Positions 24,101 through 31,894 of a stretch of DNA of 64,000 nt are shown here, piece after piece. The stretch's first letter is position 1; the number at the start of each line of letters is the position of its first letter. The notes beneath the pieces are model-generated. The model saw only the letters and a list, made by a program, of their open reading frames with translations. It was not told the origin of the DNA and did not search any database. Position numbers and translations under genes: made by a program. Where the stretch lies: assembly GCF_902459735.1 (NCBI RefSeq), contig NZ_CABPRV010000001.1:558001-622000 (forward strand), in the 5' to 3' direction. This DNA is from Pandoraea capi. GTDB taxonomy: Bacteria > Pseudomonadota > Gammaproteobacteria > Burkholderiales > Burkholderiaceae.

Positions 24101-24139
24101 TCGCAGGCGAACGCGCAACCGGGTAGCGTGGCAGCATGA
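21089..24139 (+). CDS. DUF802 protein: MotA/TolQ/ExbB-like channel with long coiled-coil tail
   Basis: The 1016-residue protein has four predicted membrane helices at about 5-24, 29-49, 106-128 and 154-180. Helices 3 and 4 read GLLVLLGMLGTFLGMAATLRGTG and SPVKGLGFAFGTSVAGVATSAMLGLL, the pattern of MotA/TolQ/ExbB proton channels. The remaining 800 residues are cytoplasmic helix. From about 334 to 730 they contain six to seven units of a 62-residue repeat (W-x5-QQ-x9-L-x6-F-TFE-RS-LV-DV-RL). ATG 21089 is preferred, with GTG 21074 as the alternative. It shares 20 bp with DUF3348 and ATGA with the OmpA-like gene. The layout resembles ZorA of Zorya defence systems. Confidence 0.9.
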   Translation: MTRYLVDLVAFVAGLAVVGWIAIGYAGTNTLALAVALLIAAVYLIGALELKRFHQSTNALARAVGSLNAAPASLPSWLDTLPAGLRTAVRLRVEGERVGLPGPALTPYLVGLLVLLGMLGTFLGMAATLRGTGIALEGATDLQAIRASLASPVKGLGFAFGTSVAGVATSAMLGLLAALARKERAQVVQSLDARIVTTLRGFSQQHQRETTLQLLQQQATVMPALVDRLQDMMAAMERQSQALGERLVANQDALHAKTDASYAQLTSAMQQYLKDSVATTASAAGAAIRPEVEATMASLARETATWHQTVSAAVQDRMDGLSDRFEATTARVASVWKDSLDAQLRTNESLATDLRSALGDFTQTFETRSSRLVDDVATRLETATEHVGNAHAGVAKTWEASLVTQQRSHDALAERLDSALTQFAQTFETRSAKLVDDIAVRLETTTGQVSTAHAGIAQTWETSLTTQQQTNDALAKALSATLAQFTDSFQTRSAGLLADVTTRLDNATGSIATAQTTVAEAWQQALGQQQQSHDTFTQSLGAALERFAQTFEARSGALLADVATKLDAASGNLSGAHERVAQAWDQSIALQQQANAALNAELSAALTRFTDTFEQRAVHLIDGVSQRTEGAMHSVSETAAVVSGEWKQAITAQQSANDTLARDLADALGRFAETFESRASQLLQSVSSQMDSTSANVAQTWRDAVAEHARTNERLADGNQQLVTATTQAFTEHSASLLQALSAANTAHHDATAERETQRLSAWTETLEGTLATLRSEWQQVGAQTASQQQAICDTLARTALEMSEQTRANASDTIAEISRLVQTASEAPKAAAEIIGELRQKLSDSMVRDNAMLEERSRLLDTLGTLLDTVKHAGNEQRAAVDELVTTSAQLLERAGANLGDAIAAQTEKLTEASAQVTGSVIEIASLGDAFGAAVQSFGESNTQLLDHLQRIEAALDKSMARSDEQLGYYVAQAREVVELSVMSQKQILENLQDMAQTRAQAASQANAQPGSVAA
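22089..23250 (+). repeat. Coding repeat in the DUF802 tail, 186-bp period
   Basis: Six units of about 62 codons plus a partial seventh encode W-x-x-[AS]-[LIV]-x3-QQ ... RF-x-TFE-xRS-x-LL-x-DV segments. Units diverge at the third base and at surface positions, so the duplication is old; unit length is conserved until the last, which is six codons shorter. Confidence 0.8.
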
Positions 24140-24801
24140 GGGACGAATTCGACGCGGATATCGCGGACGGCGACGTCGGTGCCGCCGCGCCGACCTGGGC
24201 CGTCTTCGGCGATCTGATGTCGGTGATGCTCGGCGCGTTCGTGCTCATCATGCTGGGCGTGATCGGCGTGCAGATCGAGCTGTCTGCCAAGCTGGATCGC
24301 GAAGTGAAGGAGCGTCAGGTCGAGACACAACGCCGCGAGACGCTGGAGAAGGCGCTTGCGGGGCCGCTTGCGGGCGGTCGCGTCACGCTGGTGAACGGGC
24401 GTATCGGCATCAGCGGGAACGTGCTGTTCGCGCTGAACTCGGACCAGTTGCAGCCGCAGGGCCGTGAAGTGCTGCGCAGTCTGGCTGCGCCGCTCACCGC
24501 CTATCTGCGCGCGAGCGACGAGATTCTCATGGTCAGCGGCTTTACCGACGACCAGCAGGTGCGCGAGACGAATCGTCGATTCGCGGACAACTGGGAGCTT
24601 TCGGCACAGCGCGCACTCACCGTCACGCGCGAACTGATCGCCGCCGGTGTGCCGCCGGCGTCCGTCTTCTCCGCCGCTTTCGGCTCGGAACAGCCGGTGA
24701 CGTCGAACGCCGATGAAGCGGGACGCGCGAAGAACCGTCGCGTGGAAATCGCGCCGATGCCGCGCAGCAGCGCCAGTAGCGCAGGCAAGCCGAAGGCCTG
24801 A
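24136..24801 (+). CDS. OmpA/MotB-like peptidoglycan-binding partner of the DUF802 channel
   Basis: The 221-residue protein has one membrane helix (about 28-46) directly after an aspartate in WAVFGDLMSVMLGAF, matching the ion-carrying Asp of MotB/ExbD/ZorB. A charged linker leads to a C-terminal OmpA domain (about 85-210) with FALNSDQLQPQGREVL, VSGFTDDQQ, NWELSAQRALTVTREL and KNRRVEI, which binds peptidoglycan. It overlaps DUF802 by ATGA. The pair therefore has the two halves of an ion-driven stator: a multi-helix channel protein and a plug/anchor protein. Confidence 0.9.
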   Translation: MRDEFDADIADGDVGAAAPTWAVFGDLMSVMLGAFVLIMLGVIGVQIELSAKLDREVKERQVETQRRETLEKALAGPLAGGRVTLVNGRIGISGNVLFALNSDQLQPQGREVLRSLAAPLTAYLRASDEILMVSGFTDDQQVRETNRRFADNWELSAQRALTVTRELIAAGVPPASVFSAAFGSEQPVTSNADEAGRAKNRRVEIAPMPRSSASSAGKPKA

Positions 24802-24802
24802 C

Positions 24803-25750
24803 ATGCCCGATACCGCCAAGGCACAACCTCCGATGCACGCAGCCGCAACGACTGCCGACGACACGGCGACACCCGATCGTCCGGACGATGTGCTGACGTC
24901 GGACGCCGGGACGCCAGCGTGTGCGGACGCACCAATGTCCGACGATCAAGCTGTCCCCTTGGTCCCCTTGGTCCCCCTCGCCCCCGACGCGATTGACGCA
25001 CAACTCGCCGCATGGCGTGACGGCGGTGTCGACAGACGCGATCCGGTGCGGTTTCATCGCATCGAAGCGCTCTCGCAGCGCTTGCAGGCCTATCGCGGAG
25101 ATGTGCGCCGCGTGCTGGAAACGCGTCTGGGCATGCTGGCGGCGGAACTCGCGAAGTCGCTTGGCGACACGCAGGCGTCGTCTGCAACCAGCGAGGCACC
25201 TGACGCAGCCTCGCCGCTCGCCGTGCTGACGACGCAGATCACGCAACGCATCGGCGTGAGCGAGCGCCCTGCCCCGTCGACAGCCCCCCGCCCGGGTCGC
25301 CCCGCAGCGCCGGGCGTCACAGTTGCGCACACGCCTGCGCCCGCTCAAGCGCAAGCGAACGCAACGGCATCCCCGAAGCGCCCCGTCACACCGCCCGCGC
25401 CGGCGCCTGTGGCGATCACGCCCACGGTCATTGCGACCGACGACGCGTTCGAAGACCTCGACGTGCTCGAATACTTCCGCGAGACGTGGTCGAAGCTGAG
25501 TACCGACGGCAATCTGCGTCAGTCGCTCGCGCAGGTGCCCGAAAACGCCGGACCGCTCAATTCCAGCCATCTCGTGCATCGTGCGCTATCGCTCATGCAC
25601 GACGTTTCCCCCGACTACCTGCGTCACTTTCTGCGCCACGCCGACGCGCTCTCGTGGCTCGAAGACATGGAAACCACGGGCGTTTTCGGCAACAAGAGTG
25701 CTGCACGGGTGGCGGCGAGCGCCAAGCCGTCGCGCGCCAAGGCACGCTAA
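24803..25750 (+). CDS. DUF2894 protein, last gene of the MotAB-like operon
   Basis: The 315-residue protein is predicted to be cytoplasmic. It has a low-complexity acidic/alanine N-terminus, a helical segment IDAQLAAWRDGGVDRRDPVRFHRIEALSQRL split from the following helices, a Pro/Ala-rich linker (about 165-215) and a conserved C-terminal block LEYFRETWSKLSTD ... LMHDVSPDYLRHFLRHADALSWLE. The start lies 1 bp after the OmpA-like stop. DUF2894 appears to be a fixed companion of DUF802/DUF3348, suggesting a cytoplasmic effector or adaptor for the channel. Confidence 0.85.
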   Translation: MPDTAKAQPPMHAAATTADDTATPDRPDDVLTSDAGTPACADAPMSDDQAVPLVPLVPLAPDAIDAQLAAWRDGGVDRRDPVRFHRIEALSQRLQAYRGDVRRVLETRLGMLAAELAKSLGDTQASSATSEAPDAASPLAVLTTQITQRIGVSERPAPSTAPRPGRPAAPGVTVAHTPAPAQAQANATASPKRPVTPPAPAPVAITPTVIATDDAFEDLDVLEYFRETWSKLSTDGNLRQSLAQVPENAGPLNSSHLVHRALSLMHDVSPDYLRHFLRHADALSWLEDMETTGVFGNKSAARVAASAKPSRAKAR

Positions 25751-25936
25751 GCCACGACAGGCGCTGCGGCGCGCCGAGGACGCTGCTGGCCGTCAACTTG
25801 CCAGTCAAGGGGGTTCCGGTGGATAATCGAGCCCGTTCCCGACGCCGCAGAGTGACGAACCGCGCGGGAAAATCCTTTGAAAAATCATCGTGTTGGACGC
25901 TACGCATCACACGCGCCGCACGCAGCACTCCTCGAC

Positions 25937-25961
25937 AAGCCGTCGTCCCTGACGGCTTTTT
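25937..25961 (+). terminator. Terminator immediately upstream of trmB
   Basis: AAGCCGTC-GTCCCT-GACGGCTT followed by TTTTT ends only 6 bp before the annotated trmB ATG. It probably terminates the DUF3348-DUF2894 operon, or attenuates trmB. Confidence 0.75.
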
Positions 25962-25967
25962 GTTTCC

Positions 25968-26792
25968 ATGACGAACCACGGACAACCGCCGGCTGACGAC
26001 GCGCTCCCGGCCCACGACGACGCCGATCTCGACGCCTCGTCGACCCACGCCTCTCCCGATTCGGAAGACGACGCGCACGACTCGCACTACGTTGGCCCGG
26101 ACGGCGTGGCCCATCCGCGCCGCATCCGCAGTTTCGTGCGCCGCGCCGGACGCAGCTCGGAAGCGCAGAAGCGCGCCTTCGACGAACTCGGCCCGAAGTT
26201 CGTGCTGCCCTACGCCCCCCAGACGCTCGACTGGCCGGCCGCATTCGAACGCGCCGATGCGCCGCGCATCCTCGAGATCGGCTTCGGCATGGGCGACGGC
26301 ACCGCACACATCGCGAAGCTGCGCCCGAACGACGATTTCCTCGGTGTGGAAGTGCATGAACCAGGCGTGGGCGCACTGCTCAAGCTCATCGGTACGACCC
26401 CGCTGTCCAACGTGCGCATCATCCAGCACGATGCGGTGGAAGTCGTCCAGCACATGCTCCCGGAGGGCTCGCTCGACGGCGTGCACGTCTTCTTCCCCGA
26501 CCCGTGGCACAAGAAACGCCACCACAAGCGCCGCCTGCTGCAGCCGCCGTTCGTGGCGCTGCTCGCGTCGCGTCTGAAGCCGGGCGGCTATCTGCACTGC
26601 GCGACGGACTGGCAGGAGTATGCCGAGCAGATGCTCGAAGTGCTCGGCGGTGAAGCGTCGCTGGAGAACACCACCACCGACGCGAGCGGTTACGCGCCAC
26701 GCCCGGACTATCGTCCCGTGACGAAGTTCGAGAACCGTGGCCTGCGCCTCGGTCACGGCGTGTGGGATCTGGTCTTCCGCAAGCGCGGCTGA
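25968..26792 (+). CDS. trmB: tRNA (guanine-N7-)-methyltransferase
   Basis: The enzyme methylates G46 in the variable loop of tRNAs using S-adenosylmethionine. The 274-residue protein has a variable acidic N-terminus of about 45 residues, then [14 protein letters not shown], the SAM-binding motif [15 protein letters not shown], and the family motifs [10 protein letters not shown] and [17 protein letters not shown], the latter carrying catalytic and tRNA-contact residues. The start is uncertain: no ribosome binding site precedes ATG 25968 and a terminator lies just before it, so translation may begin further in, for example at GTG 26107. Confidence 0.93.
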   Translation: MTNHGQPPADDALPAHDDADLDASSTHASPDSEDDAHDSHYVGPDGVAHPRRIRSFVRRAGRSSEAQKRAFDELGPKFVLPYAPQTLDWPAAFERADAPRILEIGFGMGDGTAHIAKLRPNDDFLGVEVHEPGVGALLKLIGTTPLSNVRIIQHDAVEVVQHMLPEGSLDGVHVFFPDPWHKKRHHKRRLLQPPFVALLASRLKPGGYLHCATDWQEYAEQMLEVLGGEASLENTTTDASGYAPRPDYRPVTKFENRGLRLGHGVWDLVFRKRG

Positions 26793-26820
26793 ACGCGACC
26801 GGACACCTCTCGCACACCAC

Positions 26821-26852
26821 GAAAAAGGGCACCTCACCGGTGCCCTTTTTTT
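26821..26852. terminator. Bidirectional terminator between trmB and uppP
   Basis: AAAAAGGGCACC-TCACC-GGTGCCCTTTTTTT: a strong stem with T runs on both strands between convergent genes. Confidence 0.9.
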
Positions 26853-26881
26853 CATGCATTCGACACTCAGCGTCCGGAAAC

Positions 26882-27724
26882 TCAGTCCGCCCAGGCCACC
26901 AACCCGCTGTACGCCGACGCCAGCACCACCAGACCAAACACGATCCGGTACCAGGCGAACGCCGTGAAGTCGTGCGACGCGATGTAGCGCAGCAGCCAGC
27001 GCACGCAGATGAAGGCGCTGATGAACGCAAAGACGAAGCCGATGCCGAGCAGCCCGAAGTCCGAGACTTCGAGCATCGAACGCGACTTGTAGAGTTCGTA
27101 GATCGTCGCGCCGAACAGGATCGGAATCGCGAGGAAGAACGAGAACTCGGTCGCCACGCGACGCTCCAGCCCGAACATCATGCCGCCGATGATCGTCGCC
27201 CCCGAGCGCGACGTGCCGGGCACCAGCGCGAGGCACTGTGCGAAGCCGACCTTCAGGGCATCGATGGCGCTCAGGTCGTCGATCGAACGCACGCGCGGTG
27301 GCTTGCCGGCCTCGACGTTACTACGGTTGTGACGCTCCACGAGCAGAATGATCACGCCACCGACGATGAATGCCGTCGCCACCACCAGCGGATTGAACAG
27401 CACCGCCTTGATGTGCTTGCCGAACAGCAACCCCAGCACGATGGCCGGTACGCAGGCGATGATGACGTTCACTGCGAAACGCCGCGCCTTCGCGTCGCTG
27501 CCCAGCCCGCACACCACCTGCGCGATCTTCACGCGAAACTCCCAGCACACCGCGAGAATGGCGCCGAACTGGATCACGATGTCGAAGATCTTGCCTTTCT
27601 CGTCGTTGAAGTTCAGCAGGCTGCCGACAAGAATCAGGTGCCCGGTCGAGGAGATCGGCAGAAATTCGGTCAGGCCTTCGACGACACCGAGAATGACGGC
27701 TTTGAGCGCCAGCAACAAGTCCAT
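26882..27724 (-). CDS. uppP: Undecaprenyl-diphosphatase
   Basis: The 280-residue inner-membrane protein (BacA/UppP) recycles the lipid carrier for peptidoglycan and O-antigen by removing a phosphate from undecaprenyl diphosphate. The N-terminal [20 protein letters not shown] and the central [15 protein letters not shown] are the two active-site motifs, with the expected Glu and Arg/Ser residues. Membrane helices fill the rest. Overproduction in other bacteria gives bacitracin resistance. It is convergent with trmB. Confidence 0.96.
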   Translation of the reverse strand: MDLLLALKAVILGVVEGLTEFLPISSTGHLILVGSLLNFNDEKGKIFDIVIQFGAILAVCWEFRVKIAQVVCGLGSDAKARRFAVNVIIACVPAIVLGLLFGKHIKAVLFNPLVVATAFIVGGVIILLVERHNRSNVEAGKPPRVRSIDDLSAIDALKVGFAQCLALVPGTSRSGATIIGGMMFGLERRVATEFSFFLAIPILFGATIYELYKSRSMLEVSDFGLLGIGFVFAFISAFICVRWLLRYIASHDFTAFAWYRIVFGLVVLASAYSGLVAWAD

Positions 27725-27794
27725 GCAATGCGTTCCTGAAGAGTGATGAGAGAGGGAAACCTGTGTGAGGGGACGGCGAAAGGACAGCGAAGTC

Positions 27795-28436
27795 TCAGCG
27801 CGTGTCGAACTTGACGTTCACGCCATGCGACAGCACGGTGATCGCCCCCGGCTGACGCATCGCGCCGCCGATGTTGAGCTGCTCGGGCTTGAACGTGTAG
27901 ATCGGGGCGCCTTGCAACAACTGCGTCGCGATCAGCGCGCCCGCCGCGTTCATCTGACGCGCCCAGCGCTCCGGCAAACCGTCGATGGTGAAGGTCTCGA
28001 CCTCCGGGTCCTGCAACACGACGGACAGCGTGGCCGGGTCGTACGCGAGCGCACTGTCGATGGCGAGCGTGCCCGTGAGTGGTGCGCCACCGAGCGGATG
28101 CGTGACGGTCGCATCGACAGCCACGGCCAGACGGTTGCGCTCGGGCAACAGCGTCAGGCGCGGATGCGACAGATTGACGTCGAGCACCGCCAGCACACGA
28201 CGGTCGAACGGGAACTTGCGTTCGAGCGCGCGCTGCAACTGGCTCTCGGAGAAGGTGTAATCGTTACCGAACGGCAGGCCCGCACACGCGGCAAGGCCCA
28301 TGGCGAGCGCCGCAGCGCCGGTCATCGTCAACCAGCGGCGGCGGGCGTGGACGGTGTGGGACGCAGTCCCATCGCACTGCCGACGATCGTTCGAGTCTTG
28401 AGGAGCTTGAGGAGTTTGAGGAGTGTTACCCGGCAT
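27795..28436 (-). CDS. DUF1439 lipoprotein
   Basis: The protein of about 213 residues has a basic stretch RRRW, a hydrophobic segment and a lipobox LAAC before the mature part, so it is an envelope lipoprotein. The mature DUF1439 domain begins [21 protein letters not shown] and includes [24 protein letters not shown]. It is similar in role class to E. coli YceB; function unknown. The N-terminus is uncertain: ATG 28436 gives about 50 residues before the lipobox, encoded partly by 9-bp repeats, and lacks a good ribosome binding site. Confidence 0.8.
   Translation of the reverse strand: MPGNTPQTPQAPQDSNDRRQCDGTASHTVHARRRWLTMTGAAALAMGLAACAGLPFGNDYTFSESQLQRALERKFPFDRRVLAVLDVNLSHPRLTLLPERNRLAVAVDATVTHPLGGAPLTGTLAIDSALAYDPATLSVVLQDPEVETFTIDGLPERWARQMNAAGALIATQLLQGAPIYTFKPEQLNIGGAMRQPGAITVLSHGVNVKFDTR
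28398..28424. repeat. Three tandem 9-bp repeats TTGAGGAG(C/T)
   Basis: Head-to-tail copies lie in the 5' part of the lipoprotein frame and encode a PQ-x repeat on the minus strand. On the sense strand they read as CTCCTCAAR. The copy number is likely to be unstable. Confidence 0.7.
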
Positions 28437-28568
28437 GAGGCGTTCCGCTTCAGGGCGTCCAGCGCCCGACACGCGCGACTATAGCACTCGCCTGTGACAC
28501 GGCTCCACGTCGACCTAAGCCAGCCTGATGTCGTCCTGATAACCATCAACGGTGCGCCAGAGATACGC

Positions 28569-28832
28569 TCAGGCGGCCATCGGCGCGGTCATCGCTTCCA
28601 GTGCCGATAACCAGGCAATGGCCTGCGCGCGATCCTCGCCGCACATCTCCCGCGACGGCTGCAACGAACCGCAAACGGCCGGACGCTGCGGGCTGCCGAA
28701 GATCCGGCAGCGGTCGTCGTCATCGAGCTGCACGCAACGCGTGTTCGCCGGCTTGCCGTTCGGCATGCCGGGAATGGGCGTCGAGATCGAAGGCGCGATG
28801 CAGCAGGCCGCGCAATGGGGTCGGCAGTTCAT
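28569..28832 (-). CDS. YkgJ-family cysteine cluster protein
   Basis: The 87-residue protein contains the CxxxCxxCC pattern CRPHCAACC at the N-terminus, then [21 protein letters not shown] and SREMCG, giving the eight cysteines of the YkgJ/FliB zinc-or-iron-binding family. ATG 28832 places the first cysteine at residue 3. Function is unknown. It stands alone between the DUF1439 and SDR genes. Confidence 0.88.
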   Translation of the reverse strand: MNCRPHCAACCIAPSISTPIPGMPNGKPANTRCVQLDDDDRCRIFGSPQRPAVCGSLQPSREMCGEDRAQAIAWLSALEAMTAPMAA

Positions 28833-28972
28833 GAACAGTACAGGGGATGCTGGGCGGTGAGGCGAATGACGCCGTCCGCTCGGGACGACGTCTCAGGGCC
28901 GCGCATTTTACCGCGAGTGTTGCGTGGGACGTCGGAAGGCGGCAAATGCTGTCGACACGGTCATGCAAGAAC

Positions 28973-29755
28973 TTACCAGGGCAGATCGCCCTTGAGATCG
29001 AAGAAGCCTCCCGTGACCGCGCCACGCTCGCCGAGCGCGAGGATCACCACGCTGCGCACGCCGTCCGCCAGCCCCTGACGCGCGCGCTTGCCGCTCGCGT
29101 CCGTTGTCAGATCGGCAGGCGCGCCCGGATCGACCGAGTTCACCGTGATCGACGTCTCACGCAACGTCTGCGACAACTGCACCGTCAGCATGTTGAGTGC
29201 CGCCTTCGAGGCGTTGAACCCGATTTGCCGGAATGCCGCATGCTCCCACGCCGGATCGTTGTTTTGCGCGAGCGAGCCGAGACCGCTCGACACGTTGACG
29301 ATACGCGCGCCTTCCGAGCGCGACAGCCACGGCAGCATGGCCTGCGTCACGCGCAGCGTGCCGAAGAAGTTGGTCTGGAAGACCCGCTCCACCGCTTCGA
29401 TGGACGCCTTCTCCGGCGTGTCGTCGCGCGGATCGGTCACGCCGGCGTTGTTCACCAGCACATCCAGACGCCCGTGATAGCGGCCGATTCGATACGCCGC
29501 CGCATGCAGCGTCTCCGGACGCAGCAGATCCAGCACCAGCGTCTCCGCCTGAAAACCCGCCTTGCGCAGCGGCGCGACGACTTCGTCGCCCTTCGCCTCT
29601 TCGCGCGCGCCCACCAGCACCGTCATGCCCGCCTCGGCCAGCTCGCGCGCGACTTCCTGCCCGATTCCCCGGGTCGCGCCGGTCACCAGCGCCACTTTTC
29701 CCACATGGCGTTCGGCGTCCTCGCGCACCGCATTCTCGATAGCGTCCCGTTTCAT
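28973..29755 (-). CDS. Short-chain dehydrogenase/reductase with Phe at the catalytic Tyr
   Basis: The 260-residue Rossmann-fold protein has the cofactor motif TGATRGIGQEVA (TGxxxGIG, about residues 24-35), the NNAG motif VLVNNAG and the serine strand IVNVSSGLGS. At the YxxxK position it reads FNASK: TTC encodes Phe where Tyr is the usual acid/base residue. Activity as a normal SDR is therefore doubtful. GGGAG precedes ATG 29755. The divergent TetR gene, 97 bp away, is the likely regulator. Confidence 0.9.
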   Translation of the reverse strand: MKRDAIENAVREDAERHVGKVALVTGATRGIGQEVARELAEAGMTVLVGAREEAKGDEVVAPLRKAGFQAETLVLDLLRPETLHAAAYRIGRYHGRLDVLVNNAGVTDPRDDTPEKASIEAVERVFQTNFFGTLRVTQAMLPWLSRSEGARIVNVSSGLGSLAQNNDPAWEHAAFRQIGFNASKAALNMLTVQLSQTLRETSITVNSVDPGAPADLTTDASGKRARQGLADGVRSVVILALGERGAVTGGFFDLKGDLPW

Positions 29756-29822
29756 CACTGCTCCCGTCGAATTCCCTTTGTTCTGCGCCCGACCGCACGC
29801 AAATTTGTTAGCATCGAGTTTA

Positions 29823-29836
29823 TGAAGAATCCTTCA
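29823..29836. promoter_or_regulatory. Candidate TetR operator
   Basis: TGAAGAATCCTTCA has 5-bp inverted arms and lies between the divergent SDR and TetR genes, 16 bp before the TetR start. Confidence 0.45.
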
Positions 29837-29852
29837 GATTTTCTATTCGCAT

Positions 29853-30584
29853 ATGAAACCGGCCGGCCGATCCCCCGCAACGCCCCGTAAATCACCGCAG
29901 CAGGCGCGTTCGCGCGTCACCATCGACGCCATTTTCGAAGCCGCGCTTCAGGTTTTGCTGCTCGATGGCGGGCGTCAACTGACCACGACGCGCGTTGCCG
30001 AGCGTGCGGGCGTGTCCGTGGGCACCCTGTATCAGTACTTCCAGAACAAGCAGGTGCTGCTGTACGCCGTGCTGGAGCGCCACATCGACCGGATCGTCGA
30101 GACGGTCGAGCAGACGTGTCAGGGCGCGCACGGCCAGGCGCTGGACGTGATGGCGCGCGAGCTGGCGACGGCGTACGTCGGCGCCAAGATGCGCGATATC
30201 GAGGAAGCGCAGGCGTTGTACCGGCTTTCCGAGGATCTGGACGGACGCGAGGTGTTTTCGCATGCGGCGGCGCGTATGCACGCGGCGGTCGTCGGCATGC
30301 TCCGGACAGCCCATAACGCGCGTTTCGACGATCCCGAGACGGTCGCCTTCGTCTTTCTGAACTCGATGACCGGCCCGATCAAGGCGATTCTGGAAAATCG
30401 TGCGCCGGCCGGCACCTGCCATGAGACGCTTTCCCGCCAGATCGCCGACCAGATGGCGACGATGTGCGGTGCTTATTTGCAGTGCGTCGCCCGCTGTGCC
30501 GCCGAGGATTCACGCGGTGTTGCACCCGATGGGACGCCGGGAGTGACGATTGAAGTGCCGCCCCTGCCCGAGCCTGCCGCCTGA
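29853..30584 (+). CDS. TetR-family regulator, SDR-linked
   Basis: The 243-residue protein starts with a basic tail and the TetR helix-turn-helix (TIDAIFEAALQVLLLDGGRQLTT, then VSVGTLYQYFQNKQVLLYAVLE). The C-terminal domain is of the TetR_C_17-like type seen in regulators of oxidoreductase genes, with a cysteine-containing extension (MCGAYLQCVARC). It is divergent from the SDR gene and probably represses it through the TGAAG palindrome. The inducer is unknown. Confidence 0.9.
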   Translation: MKPAGRSPATPRKSPQQARSRVTIDAIFEAALQVLLLDGGRQLTTTRVAERAGVSVGTLYQYFQNKQVLLYAVLERHIDRIVETVEQTCQGAHGQALDVMARELATAYVGAKMRDIEEAQALYRLSEDLDGREVFSHAAARMHAAVVGMLRTAHNARFDDPETVAFVFLNSMTGPIKAILENRAPAGTCHETLSRQIADQMATMCGAYLQCVARCAAEDSRGVAPDGTPGVTIEVPPLPEPAA

Positions 30585-30744
30585 GTCAGACCGTCACGTC
30601 ATCGTCGTTGGTTGACCAACAGATTCCCCCGCAATCGTTCCGAATTGCGGCAAAAGTTCACGCATCAACATGACCGCCGCCCGGAACTGGTAAAATGCCG
30701 GGTTGTGTTTGCCTCGTTTGCCATACTACCCACGAGTAATCGAA

Positions 30745-31413
30745 ATGAATTACGAACAGGCCCGCTTTAACATGATCGAGCAGCAGATCCGTCCCTGGGA
30801 CGTGCTCGACCAGGAAGTGCTCAAGCTGCTGGAAGTCGTCAAGCGCGAAGATTTCGTGCCGGCGGCACTGCGCGAGATCGCGTTCACGGATGTGGAACTG
30901 CCGCTCCCGGGCGCCGCGATTCCCAACGAAAGCCAGCATATGTTGTTCCCGCGCGTGGAAGCCCGCATTCTGCAAGCGCTCGCGCCGAAGAAGAACGAGA
31001 ATGTGCTCGAAATCGGCACGGGCTCGGGCTACATGGCCGCGCTGCTGGCGTATAACGCGCATCACGTCACGACCGTCGAATTCGACGCAAACCTCGCACA
31101 GACCGCCCAGCAGACGCTGCGCGCCAATGGCGTGACCAACGTGGAAGTCGTCAACGCCGACGGCGCGCAGGGCTGGAGCGCTGCCGCACCGTACGACGTG
31201 ATCGCCATCTCCGGCGCGCTGCCCGAACTGCCGCAAGCGTTCCTGAACCAGTTGAAGGTCGGGGGCCGTCTGGCCGCATTCATCGGCGGCAGCCCGGTCA
31301 TGGAAGCGTTGCTGATCACGCGCGTGTCCGAGACCGAATACCGCACTGACAACCTGTTCGAGACGCAAGTGACCTATCTGGTCGCGCCGCATCCGTCGAG
31401 CTTCAAGTTCTAA
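30745..31413 (+). CDS. PCMT-family methyltransferase (protein-L-isoaspartate O-methyltransferase-like)
   Basis: The 222-residue protein has the PCMT fold: N-terminal NMIEQQIRPWDVLDQEVL, VKREDFVP, the IPNESQHMLFPRVEARILQAL segment corresponding to the substrate loop, and the SAM motif VLEIGTGSGYMAALLA. It lacks the exact TIS/QP loop of classical Pcm, as is usual for this Burkholderiales branch, so repair of isoaspartate is probable but not certain. ATG 30745 gives the standard start. It is followed by rhodanese and TolC genes on the same strand. Confidence 0.88.
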   Translation: MNYEQARFNMIEQQIRPWDVLDQEVLKLLEVVKREDFVPAALREIAFTDVELPLPGAAIPNESQHMLFPRVEARILQALAPKKNENVLEIGTGSGYMAALLAYNAHHVTTVEFDANLAQTAQQTLRANGVTNVEVVNADGAQGWSAAAPYDVIAISGALPELPQAFLNQLKVGGRLAAFIGGSPVMEALLITRVSETEYRTDNLFETQVTYLVAPHPSSFKF

Positions 31414-31561
31414 GCCCGGCGACCGGGCAGGCGGGCGGTTCGTTCACGGACTGCACGCCCCCGGATGCCGCGAGCGGACCGGTTCCGCGTACCTTCGTTT
31501 GGGGACGAAAGTACGAGCGAACGAGAACCGGACGCCATCGATTCGTCACACGTAGAACATC

Positions 31562-31885
31562 ATGCAAAACATTACACCGGCGCAATTGGCCCAGTGGCTC
31601 GCGGATGGGGAACGCGGCCAACCCACGCTCCTCGACGTGCGTGAGGACTGGGAAGTGCAGACCTGCCACATCGCCCAGAGCAAGAACGTGCCGCTCGGCG
31701 ACGTGCCCGCCCGTCTGAGCGAACTGGACGCCGACGCGCCCATCGTGTGCATCTGCCATCACGGCATGCGCAGCGCCCGCGCCGCAATGTTTCTGGAACA
31801 ACAAGGCTTTTCTCAACTGTTCAATCTGGACGGCGGTATCGATGCCTGGGCTCGCCAGGTCGATCCGTCGATGCCGACCTACTGA
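31562..31885 (+). CDS. Single-domain rhodanese-like sulfurtransferase
   Basis: The 107-residue cytoplasmic protein has the rhodanese fold: LLDVREDWEVQTCHI, NVPLGDV, the active-site loop CHHGMRSARAA with the catalytic cysteine, and NLDGGIDAWA. It transfers sulfane sulfur, donor and acceptor unknown (GlpE-like). It ends 9 bp before the TolC-family gene, so the two are probably cotranscribed, an arrangement that also includes the PCMT gene in related genomes (from memory). Confidence 0.93.
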   Translation: MQNITPAQLAQWLADGERGQPTLLDVREDWEVQTCHIAQSKNVPLGDVPARLSELDADAPIVCICHHGMRSARAAMFLEQQGFSQLFNLDGGIDAWARQVDPSMPTY

Positions 31886-31894
31886 GCCAGGGCC

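Noticed and set aside
25593-27236. 547-codon minus-strand frame over DUF2894, trmB and the uppP end
   Set aside because: It crosses several genes and two terminators and has shadow-like composition.
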